Shown here: in pieces, positions 36,076 through 47,635 of the stretch | How the letters are laid out: every line of letters begins with the position of its first letter | Numbering within the stretch: position 1 is the stretch's first letter | NCBI GenBank assembly: GCA_963920765.1 | Contig: OY987251.1 | Location: 15,565,219 to 15,629,218, forward strand | Source of the DNA: Ulota crispa | Lineage: Eukaryota; Streptophyta; Bryopsida; Orthotrichales; Orthotrichaceae | Direction of reading: 5' to 3' | DNA: 64,000 bases | Made by a program: the position numbers and the translations under genes | Notes under the pieces: generated by a model | Told to the model about the DNA's origin: nothing | The model's input: only the letters and a program-made list of their open reading frames with translations | The model's database searches: none

Positions 36076-39000
36076 CAACAAATTATTTGACAAAAGTTGT
36101 TTGGTCACAACATTTGATAGCCAACAAAACACCTTGATTCAAATGCTGAAGTTGTGAGATCATGTTTTTTGATAAAGATCTTAGCGTCTTGTACACTAAG
36201 ACGTTATTTTTTTTGGAAGACATTGTAGTCCAAGCAGTTGTCTATTAGGAATAATATGGAATGCTGCAAAAAGGCATTCCAACTTTGGAGTCATTTTTAT
36301 AAGTGTTTGTCAATCATCCAAGTCTTGCATTAGAAACAACGTTGCATCAGAAGGTTGACTTTGTCATTTTGCTAAGTAATCTTGGAATTTTGTACTTGTT
36401 AATTACCAGCAACAATAGCTTAAAAGCTATAGTTGCATTAGTACATGCCATGACCATCATGCAAGCTTTGGATAGTTTGTTGTTTGCTTGAGAGTTGCTT
36501 GTTACTAAGCGGGAGCTTAAAATTTGGAAGTATATACCAATTTCATCACAATTGTTGCTACTAAACCGCCACTAGTTGGTCTAAGGATAAGACCCCTCCA
36601 TGCATACTTAGGCTTTCACTCCCATCACAATTGTAGATGTCCTCATACAAAAATCCATTAGTTGATGCATGCATAGTAGTACAACCATTGGTCACCACGT
36701 GCTTGAGCACACTAGTAGCCTTATTATAGAAGATGCAATACTACAAGTCATGACAACACATAAAGCTATCAAGCTAGCTTTTTGAAGCTATGAAATTAAG
36801 ATAGATATTTCTAACTAGCTCTTGAGCCTAAGGTGCAACCATAAGATTCGTTACTATATCATTGTTGTGGTTGACATCCACAATGCGTTGCACAATTGCA
36901 TCCTCTACATCATTGACAAGGATTATAGCACAATGGCAAACAATGTCATTGACATTGTTGCTAATGATCTAACTTTACTTCTTGACAAGCTTAGTGATTG
37001 GAGTAGCAAAGACACCAAAAAGATAGGCAATTGTAAAGTGCTTGCACTTCTTGGTATTATTTTCTTGCTCTTCATCCTTACTGATAATTGTCAATTTTGT
37101 AATATTGGTTAGTTTGGCAAGTGACTTGATATATTTTGAGATTGTTGCGATGGTGGGAGTGGTTTGAGTCTTTGCACATATTTTTGGTCTCAGAGTGCTT
37201 GGTGGCAAAGCCGCTTGGAAGCCTATATTCATTAGAATGAGAGTTTTCTAGTGAAATCAAAGGTACTAGTACCTCCTTTTTATTTTTTTGAGAGATTCCC
37301 ACAAATTTGAGAGGAAATTTGATTGAAATTTAAAGGAAATATGACCTGAATTTGAAAGGTTTTAGGTCAATTTAGCTTACTTCAAACTAAATTTGAAAAA
37401 TTTTAGGTCAATTCAGCTCCATTTGAGCCGAATTTGAAAGGTTTTAGATCAATTCAGCTTTATTGAAGCTAAATAGTCAAATTCATACTCTCATTTTAAT
37501 GAAAATTCTCATTTAAAAAAATTAGTGCTTTTAGTTGAGTGTTGGCCTAAATCACCATGGTTATTTTGAGAGGCCCCCATTTTTTCATTTTAATGAATAT
37601 AGGGTTTTGGATGATGTTTGTAATGGCCTATGTAAAAGTAAATTCAAAAAATACCACAATAGACACAATCATAAAGGTAAATCACACTAAAGTTATAAAA
37701 ATGCTTTATGCCTATAGTGCATTGTTGCACACCACTTTGGAGAGGACTCTTAGTCTATTGGTAAATAGTGCGCAAGTCAAGTAGTGAGAAAATGCTTAGT
37801 GCAAATTGCACATAGCAGGATCATAGTTGTTTGTGCAATTGTAGAAGAGTTGGCCACAATTAGGGATGATAAAAGTCTAGTTGTGGGTGGCCATGGCATG
37901 AGAGACAAGCGCGACGCAAAAGAGGTGGAGTGAAAAGGTAAAGAATGAAATAGTGGTACTATAGCATAATATTAAATGAAAAAAAGTTAACACTAACCAT
38001 ATGCTTTTATAGTTGTTTTGCAACTTTTGCCCAACGTGGGCATTGACAAAAATGCACGTTGATCGTACACAAGCATTTGATTGTAATTGGGCCAAAACAC
38101 ATGCTTTGGGCAAAACCAAGAGTAGGATTGTGACACTATTCTAGCATCACTATATGCCTATCTTTATAATTACTCAAACACTTGTTATTTTTTTTAAACC
38201 CATACCATTTTAAAATCTTTGTGTTAAATGCCTTTTAGGGCTTGGTGGGATTGCGTCCTTGGACTAGCCATATACCGTTTCATTAATTTCATTGCATACG
38301 AGTCTTGGAAACCCATTTATCAAGGTAAATGAATAGTGGTGAGATCTAAAGTGGGTATTCAACGTATTTGAAAGCAAAAAGGAGGAAAGTTATTAAAGAA
38401 TTCCTTATTTTTTGAATTTGGATTTCAAGTTCAAATCAAGAATTATCCAATGGGGCTTGTTAATTAAATATGTCTTTTCATGTCAATCAATACCTCTTTT
38501 AGTTTTAAATTTCAGATTCAAATTTAAAAAGTAGACAAAGGGGTTCATTTCAATTGTCTTTTTGTCTCCCTCCCCACCCCTTTGTATTCGATTTAAAATT
38601 GAAATTAAGAGCTATCTAATAAGGTTCATTGAGAATTTCCCTTCATCTTCCAAATATCAGGTAAGCCGGTTACAAATGATTATACGGACAGGTCACCAAC
38701 TTGAGTTTTTTTATTCATTGTAAATTACACTACAAGGAAAATTGTCCAAAATGACAAAAATATGTCCAAATCAACATAGCTAAATCTACAGAAATTGTCC
38801 AATTTAACAATCTTTTTGTCATTTTGGGACATATTTAGTCAATTTTGACATGTCAATTAGGACACAATTTCTTGTCTATTTAGCATTTGCAAATTGATTC
38901 CTCATGATTGATTGAAAGTTTAAAAAGTAAAAATGAATCAAAACTAAAAACACAGATTAATAGCATCTGACTAACGTTTTAGTGAAATCTTTATACTTTA

Positions 39001-39267
39001 TCTTTGAAGAAGCATCATCTATTTGTGCATATGAGTTCGGCTCCAGCGTGATATTATATAATCCATGATGATTAAACGAAGAGACAATTATTATCATTTT
39101 TAATAATTCAAAATGAATGAGAAAAACAAATCACAAATTTTGATTTAAAAAAAAAATCAAGAACGTAATGTAAAGCAAATATAAATGCATAGACCAATTG
39201 GACCGGAGTCTTGTTACGACAAGCAATTATTATTGTGGTATTTGATTAGGCAAAAATAATAACTCTA
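36076..39267. other. AT-rich intergenic DNA with one inverted repeat
   Basis: No gene recognised. Segments near 37320-37460 repeat a GAAAGGTTTTAGGTCAATTCAGCT motif about three times. At about 38735-38880 two arms containing CCAAAATGACAAAAATATGT and its inverted variant face each other, possibly a small degenerate MITE. Confidence 0.45.
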
Positions 39268-39487
39268 TTAACCCTTGAAGGGCCCTTGGGCATGGTACTA
39301 AATATGGTCGCCATTAGTATTTAGAAGTTTGAATCAACTGAAAATTAAGTGTTATAACCATACATATTGAAGGGTTGTATGATGATGGGTGCATTGTTTT
39401 TGAAAATCCCTCAAAGCAGTTCAAATACGTCTATATGTATGTTCGTGCATACAGCCGCAAAGGGCGTTGGGGCTGTTTAGGGGTTAT
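39268..39487. mobile_element. Family A MITE, copy 4
   Basis: Starts TTAACCCTTGAAGGGCCC and ends GGGGCTGTTTAGGGGTTAT, so the right border has mutated from TTAA. Body colinear with the other copies except for small indels. Confidence 0.75.
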
Positions 39488-39598
39488 AAGATTTCAATGC
39501 AATAAAAATACCACAATCCCAAATATGGATTCAAGATTCACTTTATGGAAAATAAATCTTTAGTTGAAGTGTGGAAACTACTACGGAGTACAACGATG

Positions 39599-40591
39599 TT
39601 AAGGTTTGAGCCAGGAGGAATGAGCGTTGAGCGTTGAGCAGTGAGCAATTGGATTTGAGCAGTGAAAATTCTCATTTTACTATAAATAAATAAAAATTAA
39701 ACAACAAAAAGTGAGGTTGAGCCCAAAAAAAAGTAATGAAAAAACTAATAAAACTAACAAATTACTAAATTGGAGGAAAATAGCTCTTATAAATATTTTT
39801 TGCTCCAATTTTTATTTTTATTTTTTTACAATTTTTGTTTTTGTGTTTTAGGACCCTCCTTGGAACCCAGGAGGCCCACTTGTGGTGGTTTTAGATTTTG
39901 TAAAGGGCTCCTTGGATTCTGAGGAGCACTTCTACAAATAGCATTTTTAAAAATACATTTTTAAGCTAAAAAAATTGTTTTTTTTTTTTTTTTTACAGAT
40001 TTTGTTTTTGGGTTTTAGGACCCTCCTTGGAACCCAGGAGGCCCACCTGTGGTGGTTTTGGATTTTGTAAAAGCCTCCTTGAAATCCAAGTAGCACTTCT
40101 AAAAATAGCTCCGTTTTTTTTTTTTGGATTTTTTTGTGTTTTAGAGCCCCCTTGGAACTTGGAGGCCCACTTTTGGTGGTTTTGGATTTTGTAAAAGCCT
40201 CCTCAGAATCCGAGGAGCACTTTTGAAAATAAGTTTTTTTTTTTTTTGGTTTTTTTTGTGTGTTTTAGAACCCTCTTTTGAACTAGGAGGCCCACTTTTG
40301 GTGGTTTTGGATTTTGTAAAAGCCTCCTTGGAATCCGAAGAGCACTTCTATATATATATATATATATATACATATTGTTCTTAGAAGTGCTCCTTGGATT
40401 CTGAAAAGGCATTTACAAAATTCAAAACCACCAAAAGTGGGCCTCTAGGTTCTGAGGAGGGTTCTAAAACACACAAAAAAAAATCCAAAGAAAAAAAAAA
40501 AGACTATTTTTAGAAGTGATCCTTGGATTTTGAGGAGGCTTTTACAAAATCCAAAACCACCACAAGGGTCCTAAAACCCAAAAACAAAATC

Positions 40592-40638
<47 letters not shown>

Positions 40639-41112
40639 AATTTTTTAGCTTAATTTAAAAAAAAAAAAAAGGCTATTTTTAGAAGTGCTCCTTTACGAAA
40701 TCCAAAACCACCACAAGTGGGCCTCTTGGGTTCCAAGGAGGGTCCTAAAACACAAAAATGAAATTTGTAAAAAATAAAAATAATAAAAAAATGGGGAAAA
40801 AGTCACAAATAAATACATACTAGTAATAATAACAATAATATTTGTTGTCCTCTTTCTATTTACATTTATTTATTTTAGTTTTCATTCATCCAATTTATTT
40901 TTTCATGTGTTTGTTTCAATGGATGAATTTTGAAAATTGTCCAAAAAATTTATTCATGATTGACCATTTTTACCTACTTACAATTGTATAAAACTTATTA
41001 GAATATCATTTTTAACTTTCCCATTTTCATGAAAAATTTGCCCATTGCTCAACACTCACTGCTCAACAATCAACGCTCAATGCTCATTGCTCCCCACTCA
41101 GACTTTAGCATT
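39599..41112. mobile_element. Large foldback element, 1.5 kb, arms built of tandem repeats
   Basis: The left end (GTTAAGGTTTGAGCCAGGAG followed by GAATGAGCGTTGAGC) and the right end (GCTCAATGCTCATTGCTCC then CTCAGACTTTAGCA) are inverted. Each arm is a series of units of about 85-100 bp spaced 120-170 bp: AGGACCCTCCTTGGAACCC, AGGCCCACTTGTGGTGG, GATTTTGTAAA, CTTGGATTCTGAGGAGCAC. Four units lie in the left arm (about 39850, 40018, 40140 and 40266) and three inverted ones in the right (about 40381, 40510 and 40681). A (TA)n run at 40351-40370 marks the centre. No coding capacity. Confidence 0.7.
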
Positions 41113-41474
41113 CCTGCTACGGAGTACTTGCTGTTAATAATGTGAATAGTGCACCATGGAAGTAACAATTTAATATAAATCTATTTGCAAAGTATGGGCG
41201 TGGCTTCTTGAATTTTTTGTTAAGTAGTTGTCTAAATAAGCCCATTATGCATGATAAGGCTTTGCTTATGTGTATTTTAAAATGATGAAGTTTTGCAAAA
41301 ATATCGCTTTAACTCCTAAAGGCCCAAGTTTTTTTGTTGTACTAAAAGTCACTGAAAATTATCACATTTGGGAGAATGAGTAGAAAGTTAGGGAAGCTAT
41401 TTTTTTATAAAACCAACCATAGTGTTTTGCCCTAAACTACTGGAGGTACATGTGGAGGAAAAATCATCTCATTC

Positions 41475-41782
41475 TAAGGTAGGAACATCCATAAGTGTTA
41501 ATTTAAGGGTTTTGAACATGATGACTATTAATAAACATCTAGCAAATTATAAGATCATGTTAGCAACAAAAAAGTAATGAGTTTACACTTTTGAATGTAT
41601 TATTTGGATATTGTGAGAATAAGTTGTGAACTTTTAAAAAGCAAATTGCCATTGCACCCATAACCAACACTAAGGTTTCATGTTCACATGATGTACATCC
41701 TTGTGTTTACATTTATTTACTTTTACAAATTTAAGAGGTGACGATTATGGGGACACTAACTCTTATGGGTGTTCCTACCTTA
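41475..41782. mobile_element. AGGTAGG-type MITE (family C), nested
   Basis: Termini AGGTAGGAACATCCATAAG and CTTATGGGTGTTCCTACCT, flanked by TA. The paralogous empty site at 51304-51320 reads CATTCTAGATGG, matching this locus with the element and one TA removed. Confidence 0.8.
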
Positions 41783-42142
41783 GATGGAGAAGAAGGAGAT
41801 ATTGACGTCTAAAGTGAAGGAGATATTGACGTCTAAAATGAAGAAAATACTTTTTTTTCTTCTTGCCCAAAAATTCCAAAAGCCTTTTATCACTCCTATA
41901 GCAAAAAAATACTCTAGATATGCAAAGTTGAGGTTTAAATCCTCCATGTAGAGAACCAAGTTAGGTATGTGTGGGAGAATTTTCAAATGAATTGGACATG
42001 TGCAACATACTTCAAAAAATCTTTGAATGCCAAAAGGTCATGAAGTTTGCAAATACATTAGGCAAAATTGGAATATTTATGTAAGATTCAATCAATTGAA
42101 TTACATTAATCCAAACGGAAAAATGTAAAGATTTTAAGCTAC

Positions 42143-42449
42143 TAAGGTAAGAGCACCCATAAGCGTTAGTGTCCCCATAATTGTCACTTCTAAAATTTGT
42201 AAAAGTAAATAAATGTAATTACAAGGATGTACAACATGTGAACATGAAACCTTAGTGTTGATTATGGTACAATGGCAGTTTGCTCTTTACAAATTCACAA
42301 CTAATTCTCACACTATCCAAATAATACATTTGAAAATACAAACTCATTATTTTTCTATTACTAATAGGACCTTATAATTTACTAAATGTTTATTAATAGT
42401 CATCATGTTCAAAACCCTTAAACTAACGCTTATGGGTGTTCCTACCTTA
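42143..42449. mobile_element. AGGTAGG-type MITE (family C), nested, opposite orientation
   Basis: Termini AGGTAAGAGCACCCATAAG and CTTATGGGTGTTCCTACCT, flanked by TA. It is the reverse of its neighbour 360 bp away. The paralogous empty site at 14025-14040 reads CTATTACAACTTGG, again consistent with duplication of TA. Confidence 0.8.
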
Positions 42450-42558
42450 CAACTTGAAAAAAATAAAAAAAATAAACCAATGTATAAATCTCTCAAAACA
42501 TTAATCTCCATAATTTGATAAAAGGCAGATGGAATAGGGGTTTTAGAGGCCCCCCAAC

Positions 42559-42819
42559 ATGGGTCCCCCTCCGCTCCATTCCACCCTCTTGCTATTGTTT
42601 TTTATTCATCCGCAGCAGCCCTTGAGATCGTGTCACATGGAAGACCCTGAATATCTTGTCAAAGGACGGAGCATGCCTATCCATAAATTTCCACGTGATG
42701 ATCAAGCTCGCTTAGAACTAGAATCTGCCTTCAAAACTCAATGGACCTCTAAATTATGTACACCCAAAAGTGACACTTACTTTAGATATGGTTATTGGGA
42801 GGGTGTTTTGAGAATCTAA
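42559..42819 (+). CDS. Unidentified open frame, possible gene fragment
   Basis: An 86-codon frame whose codon use and composition look less AT-driven than the surroundings, with an internal methionine at HMEDPEYLVKGRSMP and a C-terminal YFRYGYWEGV. It is not recognised as a retrotransposon domain and lies 0.6 kb before the copia 5' LTR. It may be an exon fragment captured or stranded among transposons. No function is proposed. Confidence 0.25.
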   Translation: MGPPPLHSTLLLLFFIHPQQPLRSCHMEDPEYLVKGRSMPIHKFPRDDQARLELESAFKTQWTSKLCTPKSDTYFRYGYWEGVLRI

Positions 42820-43400
42820 TGGCATGGGCCATGGGCTTGTTAAGAAATGGGTACACATTCAAGCAAAATTGTATTTGGAATTTTTTGAGATCTTATGAAT
42901 ATATTATGAATTGTTGTAGGCAATTCCCTAGATTTACCTATTGTAAACACTAGACTCTTGAAAAAGCGACAACAAAAAGACCATGTCATGATAACAAAAA
43001 GATCATGTCACACTCAATTATAAATCGCCACCTACACAATTTTTGTTTCCTTCTGTCAACTTGTGTGTTTGATTTGGGTGCATGTATGTCTGATTTAGGT
43101 GCATTCGTGTCTTGTTAGGGTGCAAAAGTACTTGCTATTAGGTTTAATTTTAGATGTCACTAAATGGCTGGTGTTACTAATGGGTGTACATACATTGACA
43201 ACCTGTCTTTAACATTTTAGAAGCCTTATGAAGTATTCAAAAAAAAATCTTTCACACACCTCCTTGATACTAATATTATATGCATGTGCATATAGGCCAA
43301 ACAATTTGTACCATTTTTTGACCCAATGACTAGCATAGAGGGTAACACACACATACTCGACTACCTGCGTAGCAACATTTAAGATCAGTGGATATCAAAT

Positions 43401-43685
43401 TGTTGAAAGGTTGGAATAGTGCATTACGAGTTTGCTCTATGGCCTATGCCAAAGGAAATATGCTAGGTGGGGCACTTAGCATTGGAGAGAGAGCTTGCGA
43501 TATGAGGCATCTCATAGAGAGGATTAGACCACAACTGTGATTATTCCATATAGTTAGGTGAGGAGTAAGTGGTTGAGAGAGTATATAGATGAGAGTGGTT
43601 GGTTACACTATCATCTCTTTAATTTGTATCTTATATATTTGAGTATATTATATATGCCTTTACTCTCATATCTTCTCTATATTTT
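43401..43685 (+). repeat. 5' LTR of a Ty1/copia retrotransposon
   Basis: Begins TGTTGAAAGGTTGGAATAG and matches the sequence starting at 47105, directly after the pol frame. The right boundary is set at the CTATATTTTCA near 43685 and is approximate. The shared part includes GAAATATGCTAGGTGG and GGTTAGGTGA. Confidence 0.65.
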
Positions 43686-46600
43686 CAATAAGTTATGGGC
43701 CTACGATTTAGAGTGTAGAAGTGCATTGTGGTGAATGGAGATCGCATTTGAGGTAGATCAGAACTTAGATTTTGACTTTGTGCACTTAGATGACTTCTTT
43801 AGCTACTTTTAAGTGTTAGGGATGATTTTGCGACGAGAATGCTTGTCAATTAAGTTACTCCAATCCTTGTCCTATCTTGAAGATCATTTGGAAGACAAGA
43901 TGTGCTTGTTTCTAGTGTTAGGGTGCATTTATAGTGGGAGAGCACTTTTCAGGCTATTTTGACAAGGAATGTGTTCAAGCGTGATGATTTGGTGCTCCAA
44001 GTTCTTGGAAGAGGTCCCATTTTGGTGGACACCTTTGTTAAAGGATGCACCAAACGTATTTGGTTCAAGAATGTATTGTATGTGCCCAAGTTGCAAAACA
44101 ATCTCCTTTTGGTGAGCAAGATAGTGGAGGAAGAGTGAATGTGCAATTTCAAGGCCTTGGGTGATTGTGAGGTCTCCCAATGGAGACACCTAAGTCATGA
44201 CATCACGTGATGGCAACTTGTATCATTTGCAATGCAAGGTTGTGTATGAAAAAGAGAGTACCCAAGCTGCCACTTCTATCAAAGATGGGCTGATTTAGTA
44301 GTACCGCCACCTGTGACATTTGAATGTGCAAAGCTTGAAGGTGCTTCCAAGCTTGATGAGTGGTCTATACCTTCCCAAATTCCAGAATAATGTCTTATCC
44401 AATGTTTGTGAGGATTGTATTGAGGGCAAGCAACAACAGCACTCCTTTCTAAAAGATGGTGCCATACATGCCACTAAGGTGTTGAGCATTGTGTATTCTG
44501 ATGTGTGTGGCCTAATGAAGACCATATCATTGGATGGGCAAGGTACTTTTTTATTTTCATCAACGATCTTTTAAGAGATATATAGGTGTACCTTCTCAAA
44601 GTGAAGAGCGAGTGTTTTAAGCGGTTCAAGGAGTTCAATGCATTGGTGGAGAAGAAAACGGAATGCTCCATGAAAGTGTTGCAATTGGACAACTGCAGGA
44701 AGTACACTTCCATCCAATTGGAGGTCTACTTGAAAACTCAAGGTATTGTGCACTAAACTTGAACTCCACGTACACTGCAACAAAATATAGTGACTGAGAA
44801 GATCAATTGTACTATTCTGAAGATGGCTATGAGCATGATTTATAAATAAAAGCTTTGGTTGGAGTACTGGGCCAAGGTGGTGAGCAACGCAATGTACATT
44901 TGTAAGCAATGCCCAACTAGTGTGGTGGATGGCAAGACTCCATAAAAGGCGTGGAGTGGGCAAAAGCCATCGATGGCACACATTAGGGTGTTTGGGTGTG
45001 TTGCATTTATTAGGATCTTTGATACATCAAGGACCAATCTTGATGCAAAAGTAGTGACATGTTTGTTTTTGAAATATTGTGAGGGCTCCAAGGCATATAG
45101 CTAGGTTGATTTGTTAAGAGTCAAGGAAGATCATTTGATGTTGTAATGTGACCTCCTCTGAGCATAGAGAGTTGCAAGAAAAGTTGGAATTGGGTCTAAG
45201 TGGGAGTACTGATGACCTTGTTGTGGACACACCTTTAACGCTCTCGGATGACAAATATGATGATGATGGAGATGATGAGGATCAGCCCCTTGAGGATGGA
45301 GATAGTAACTATGTGGAGGATGTAAGTGCAAGCCAAGGTGATGAAGGCTCTAAGTCCAAAAAAATCACAAAAAAAAAGGCACAAGGCATTGCTCCAAACG
45401 TTGAAGTGGATGGTATCCAACATGTGTGAGGGATGCGGTGATGCGCAAGGGTAAGCAAGCCGTTAAGAAAATGGTGGAAGAACCAAATCTTCCATTAATC
45501 ATCTTCCAACTCGGATCATGCTAATGTGGCGCTTGTTCATGATCCCACTACATTTAGAGAAGCTTTAGAGTCTTGGAATGCAAGTAAGTGGAAGCCAGCC
45601 ATAGAAGAGAAGTACCACCCTTTCCATGCCAACGATACGTGGGAATTAACCACCTTTCTTCCGTCTCGCAAGGTGGTGAGATACAAGTGGGTGTTCAAGA
45701 ACAAGAGCAAAGTCATATAGAAGATGGTGCGCCACAAGACAAGATTGGTGACAAGGGGGTTTTTCAAATCTAAGGAATGGAGTTCAACGAGATTTTTGCT
45801 CTCGTGACCAAGTTCACTACCATACGATGCTTTGTGACCCTTAGAGCCTCATTGGACTTGAAGATGCATCAAATGGATGTGAAAACGGCATTCCTCAACG
45901 GCAACTTAGAGGAGGACATCTATATGGATCAACCTAAGGGATTTTTGTAACGTGGTCACAAACAAATTGTTTGCAAGCTTACAAAGTCTTTATTTGGGCT
46001 GAAGCAAGCATTGAGGACTTGGTACCCAAAGATTGATGCAAGTTTTTTGGAATTTATTTTTGAGAGGAGTGTAGCTAACCATAGCTTGTATTTTGCGCAA
46101 GTGGGAGCCCATGTGATGCTTGTGCTTAAGTATGTTGATGACTTGATCAATGTGAAAACCATAAGTGCATTGAAGGTCAAACTGAAGGTGAAATATAAAA
46201 TGACGGACTTGAGAGAGTTGCACTGTTGTCTTGGAGTGGAGTTTGCAAGAGATCGAGGTGCGAGGAGCGTCACCATGAATCAAACTAAATATGTGAAAGA
46301 AGTGCTAAAGTGGTTTGATATAGAGGATTGTAAACCCATTGGCACTCCATTGGACACCAATGTGAAGTTAGTGAAGCTTAGCATGGAAGAGTATGATGCA
46401 GATGCTTTGAGGATGGTAAGTGTGCCTTACAAATTAGCAATTGAATCTTTGATGTATGTCATGGTGGCTATAGGGGCTGATTTGGTATTTGTTGTTAGCA
46501 CGGCAAGCCAATATATGGCAAAGCTGGGATAGAGTCATTAAATGGCAATGAATAGGATCATGAAGTACCAAAAATGGCACCTCTCATGTGAAGTTGCAAT

Positions 46601-47104
46601 TGGGAGGATGCACATACAGTTGATGGGATACTGTGATGCAGATTGGATTGGCGATGCCAATGATACTAAGTCCACTATGGAGAATGCATTTAGCATAGGA
46701 GAGGGCATGGTGTCATGGAGTAGCAAGAAGTAACCCATAGTGGTTTTATCCACAACAGAGGTAGAGTACATGGCGGCGAGCCATTGCACAAGAGAGGTTA
46801 TATGGCTAAAGCAACTTTTGGAAGATGTGAGGCGTGAGGACGTAGATGGCACCTTGATCTTGTGTGACAATCAAGGTGCCATAGCTCTTGCCAAGAATCC
46901 GGTGCACCATGCAAAGACAAAGCACAATGAGGTGCCACACTACTTTGTGAAGGAGAAGTTGGAGAATGGAACCATCACATTGGTGTATTGCCCAACGGAG
47001 GACATGTTGGCGGATGCGATGAAAAAAGTGTTGGCAAAAGATAGACATGAGCGTTTGATAAGAACTATAGGCATTGAAGATTTTGGCTATTTGCAAAGTA
47101 GGAG
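43686..47104 (+). pseudogene. Ty1/copia retrotransposon internal region, decayed pol
   Basis: The copia order integrase, reverse transcriptase, RNase H is preserved on the plus strand, but the reading is broken by many stops and at least one frameshift, so no functional polyprotein is made. Visible pieces are a gag-pre-integrase region at about 43930-44470 (the text before an HLNVQSL segment); integrase remnants at 44470-45000; an acidic linker at 45148-45429; reverse transcriptase from 45526 with the catalytic YVDDL at 46131-46145; and RNase H from 46542 with CDADWIGDAND, STTEVEYMAAS and DNQGAIALAK. Frame changes occur between 45720 and 46011, and in-frame stops lie near 46530, 46540 and 46733. 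Only about 0.6 kb separates the 5' LTR from the pre-integrase region, so gag is largely deleted. Confidence 0.85.
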
Positions 47105-47272
47105 TGTTGAAAGGTTGGAATAGGGCATTAGGAGTTTACTCTAAGCCAAAAGAAATATGCTAGGTGGAGTACTTAGCATTGGAGATAGCATGTGGTAGGA
47201 GGCACCTCACAGAGATGATTAGATTATTGGCGTGGTTATCTTATATGGTTAGGTGAAAGGAGAGTGGTTGGG
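47105..47272 (+). repeat. 3' LTR of the copia element, truncated
   Basis: Begins TGTTGAAAGGTTGGAATAG right after a purine run AAAGTAGGAG that can serve as polypurine tract. Similarity to the 5' LTR stops near 47272 at GAGTGGTTGGGA, so about the last 40 percent is missing. Confidence 0.65.
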
Positions 47273-47635
47273 ATAATAATTCCCTTTTGCTAATGACATA
47301 GCGTATTAGTGATTTTGAAAAGAATCCATCAAACTGAGAATTTGATTTGTGGACAAAGTTCTGCCTATTTCACCAAAAGCCTTTTTTTTGGATTTAGAAA
47401 ATTATCAAAGGTTTCAAATTGGAACTTTTTTGCGGTTCTTTCTATTTGAGAAGTTCACTTCCAAGGAAATAATTTAGCGTACACTTTGTTAAGTTATTAA
47501 GGATTGAGGGGAAAATTTTTCCCTTAATTTGTATTACAATTGCTTATGGTTATAAATAAAAGTTAGGAAAAAAATTAGGAAATATAGAAACTAGGGACCA
47601 ATAGGTCACCTTTAGCAATTGTAGGATTGATTGTA
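47273..47635. other. AT-rich DNA between copia and Stowaway-like elements
   Basis: No gene or repeat boundaries seen. Confidence 0.45.

Larger units (their letters stand above)
41309..42525. mobile_element. Long B element interrupted by two MITEs, right end lost
   Basis: Left end TTAACTCCTAAAGGCCCAAG. The segments 41309-41474, 41783-42142 and 42450 onward read colinearly with 51145-51500 and 13826-14060 (for example GATGGAGAAGAAGGAGATAT and CAAGTTAGGTATGTGTGGGA). Each interruption is a family C MITE. The right terminus is not recognisable. Confidence 0.55.

Noticed and set aside
44571-47096. Minus-strand open frames in the copia region
   Set aside because: They are shadows of the plus-strand integrase, RT and RNase H sequence.
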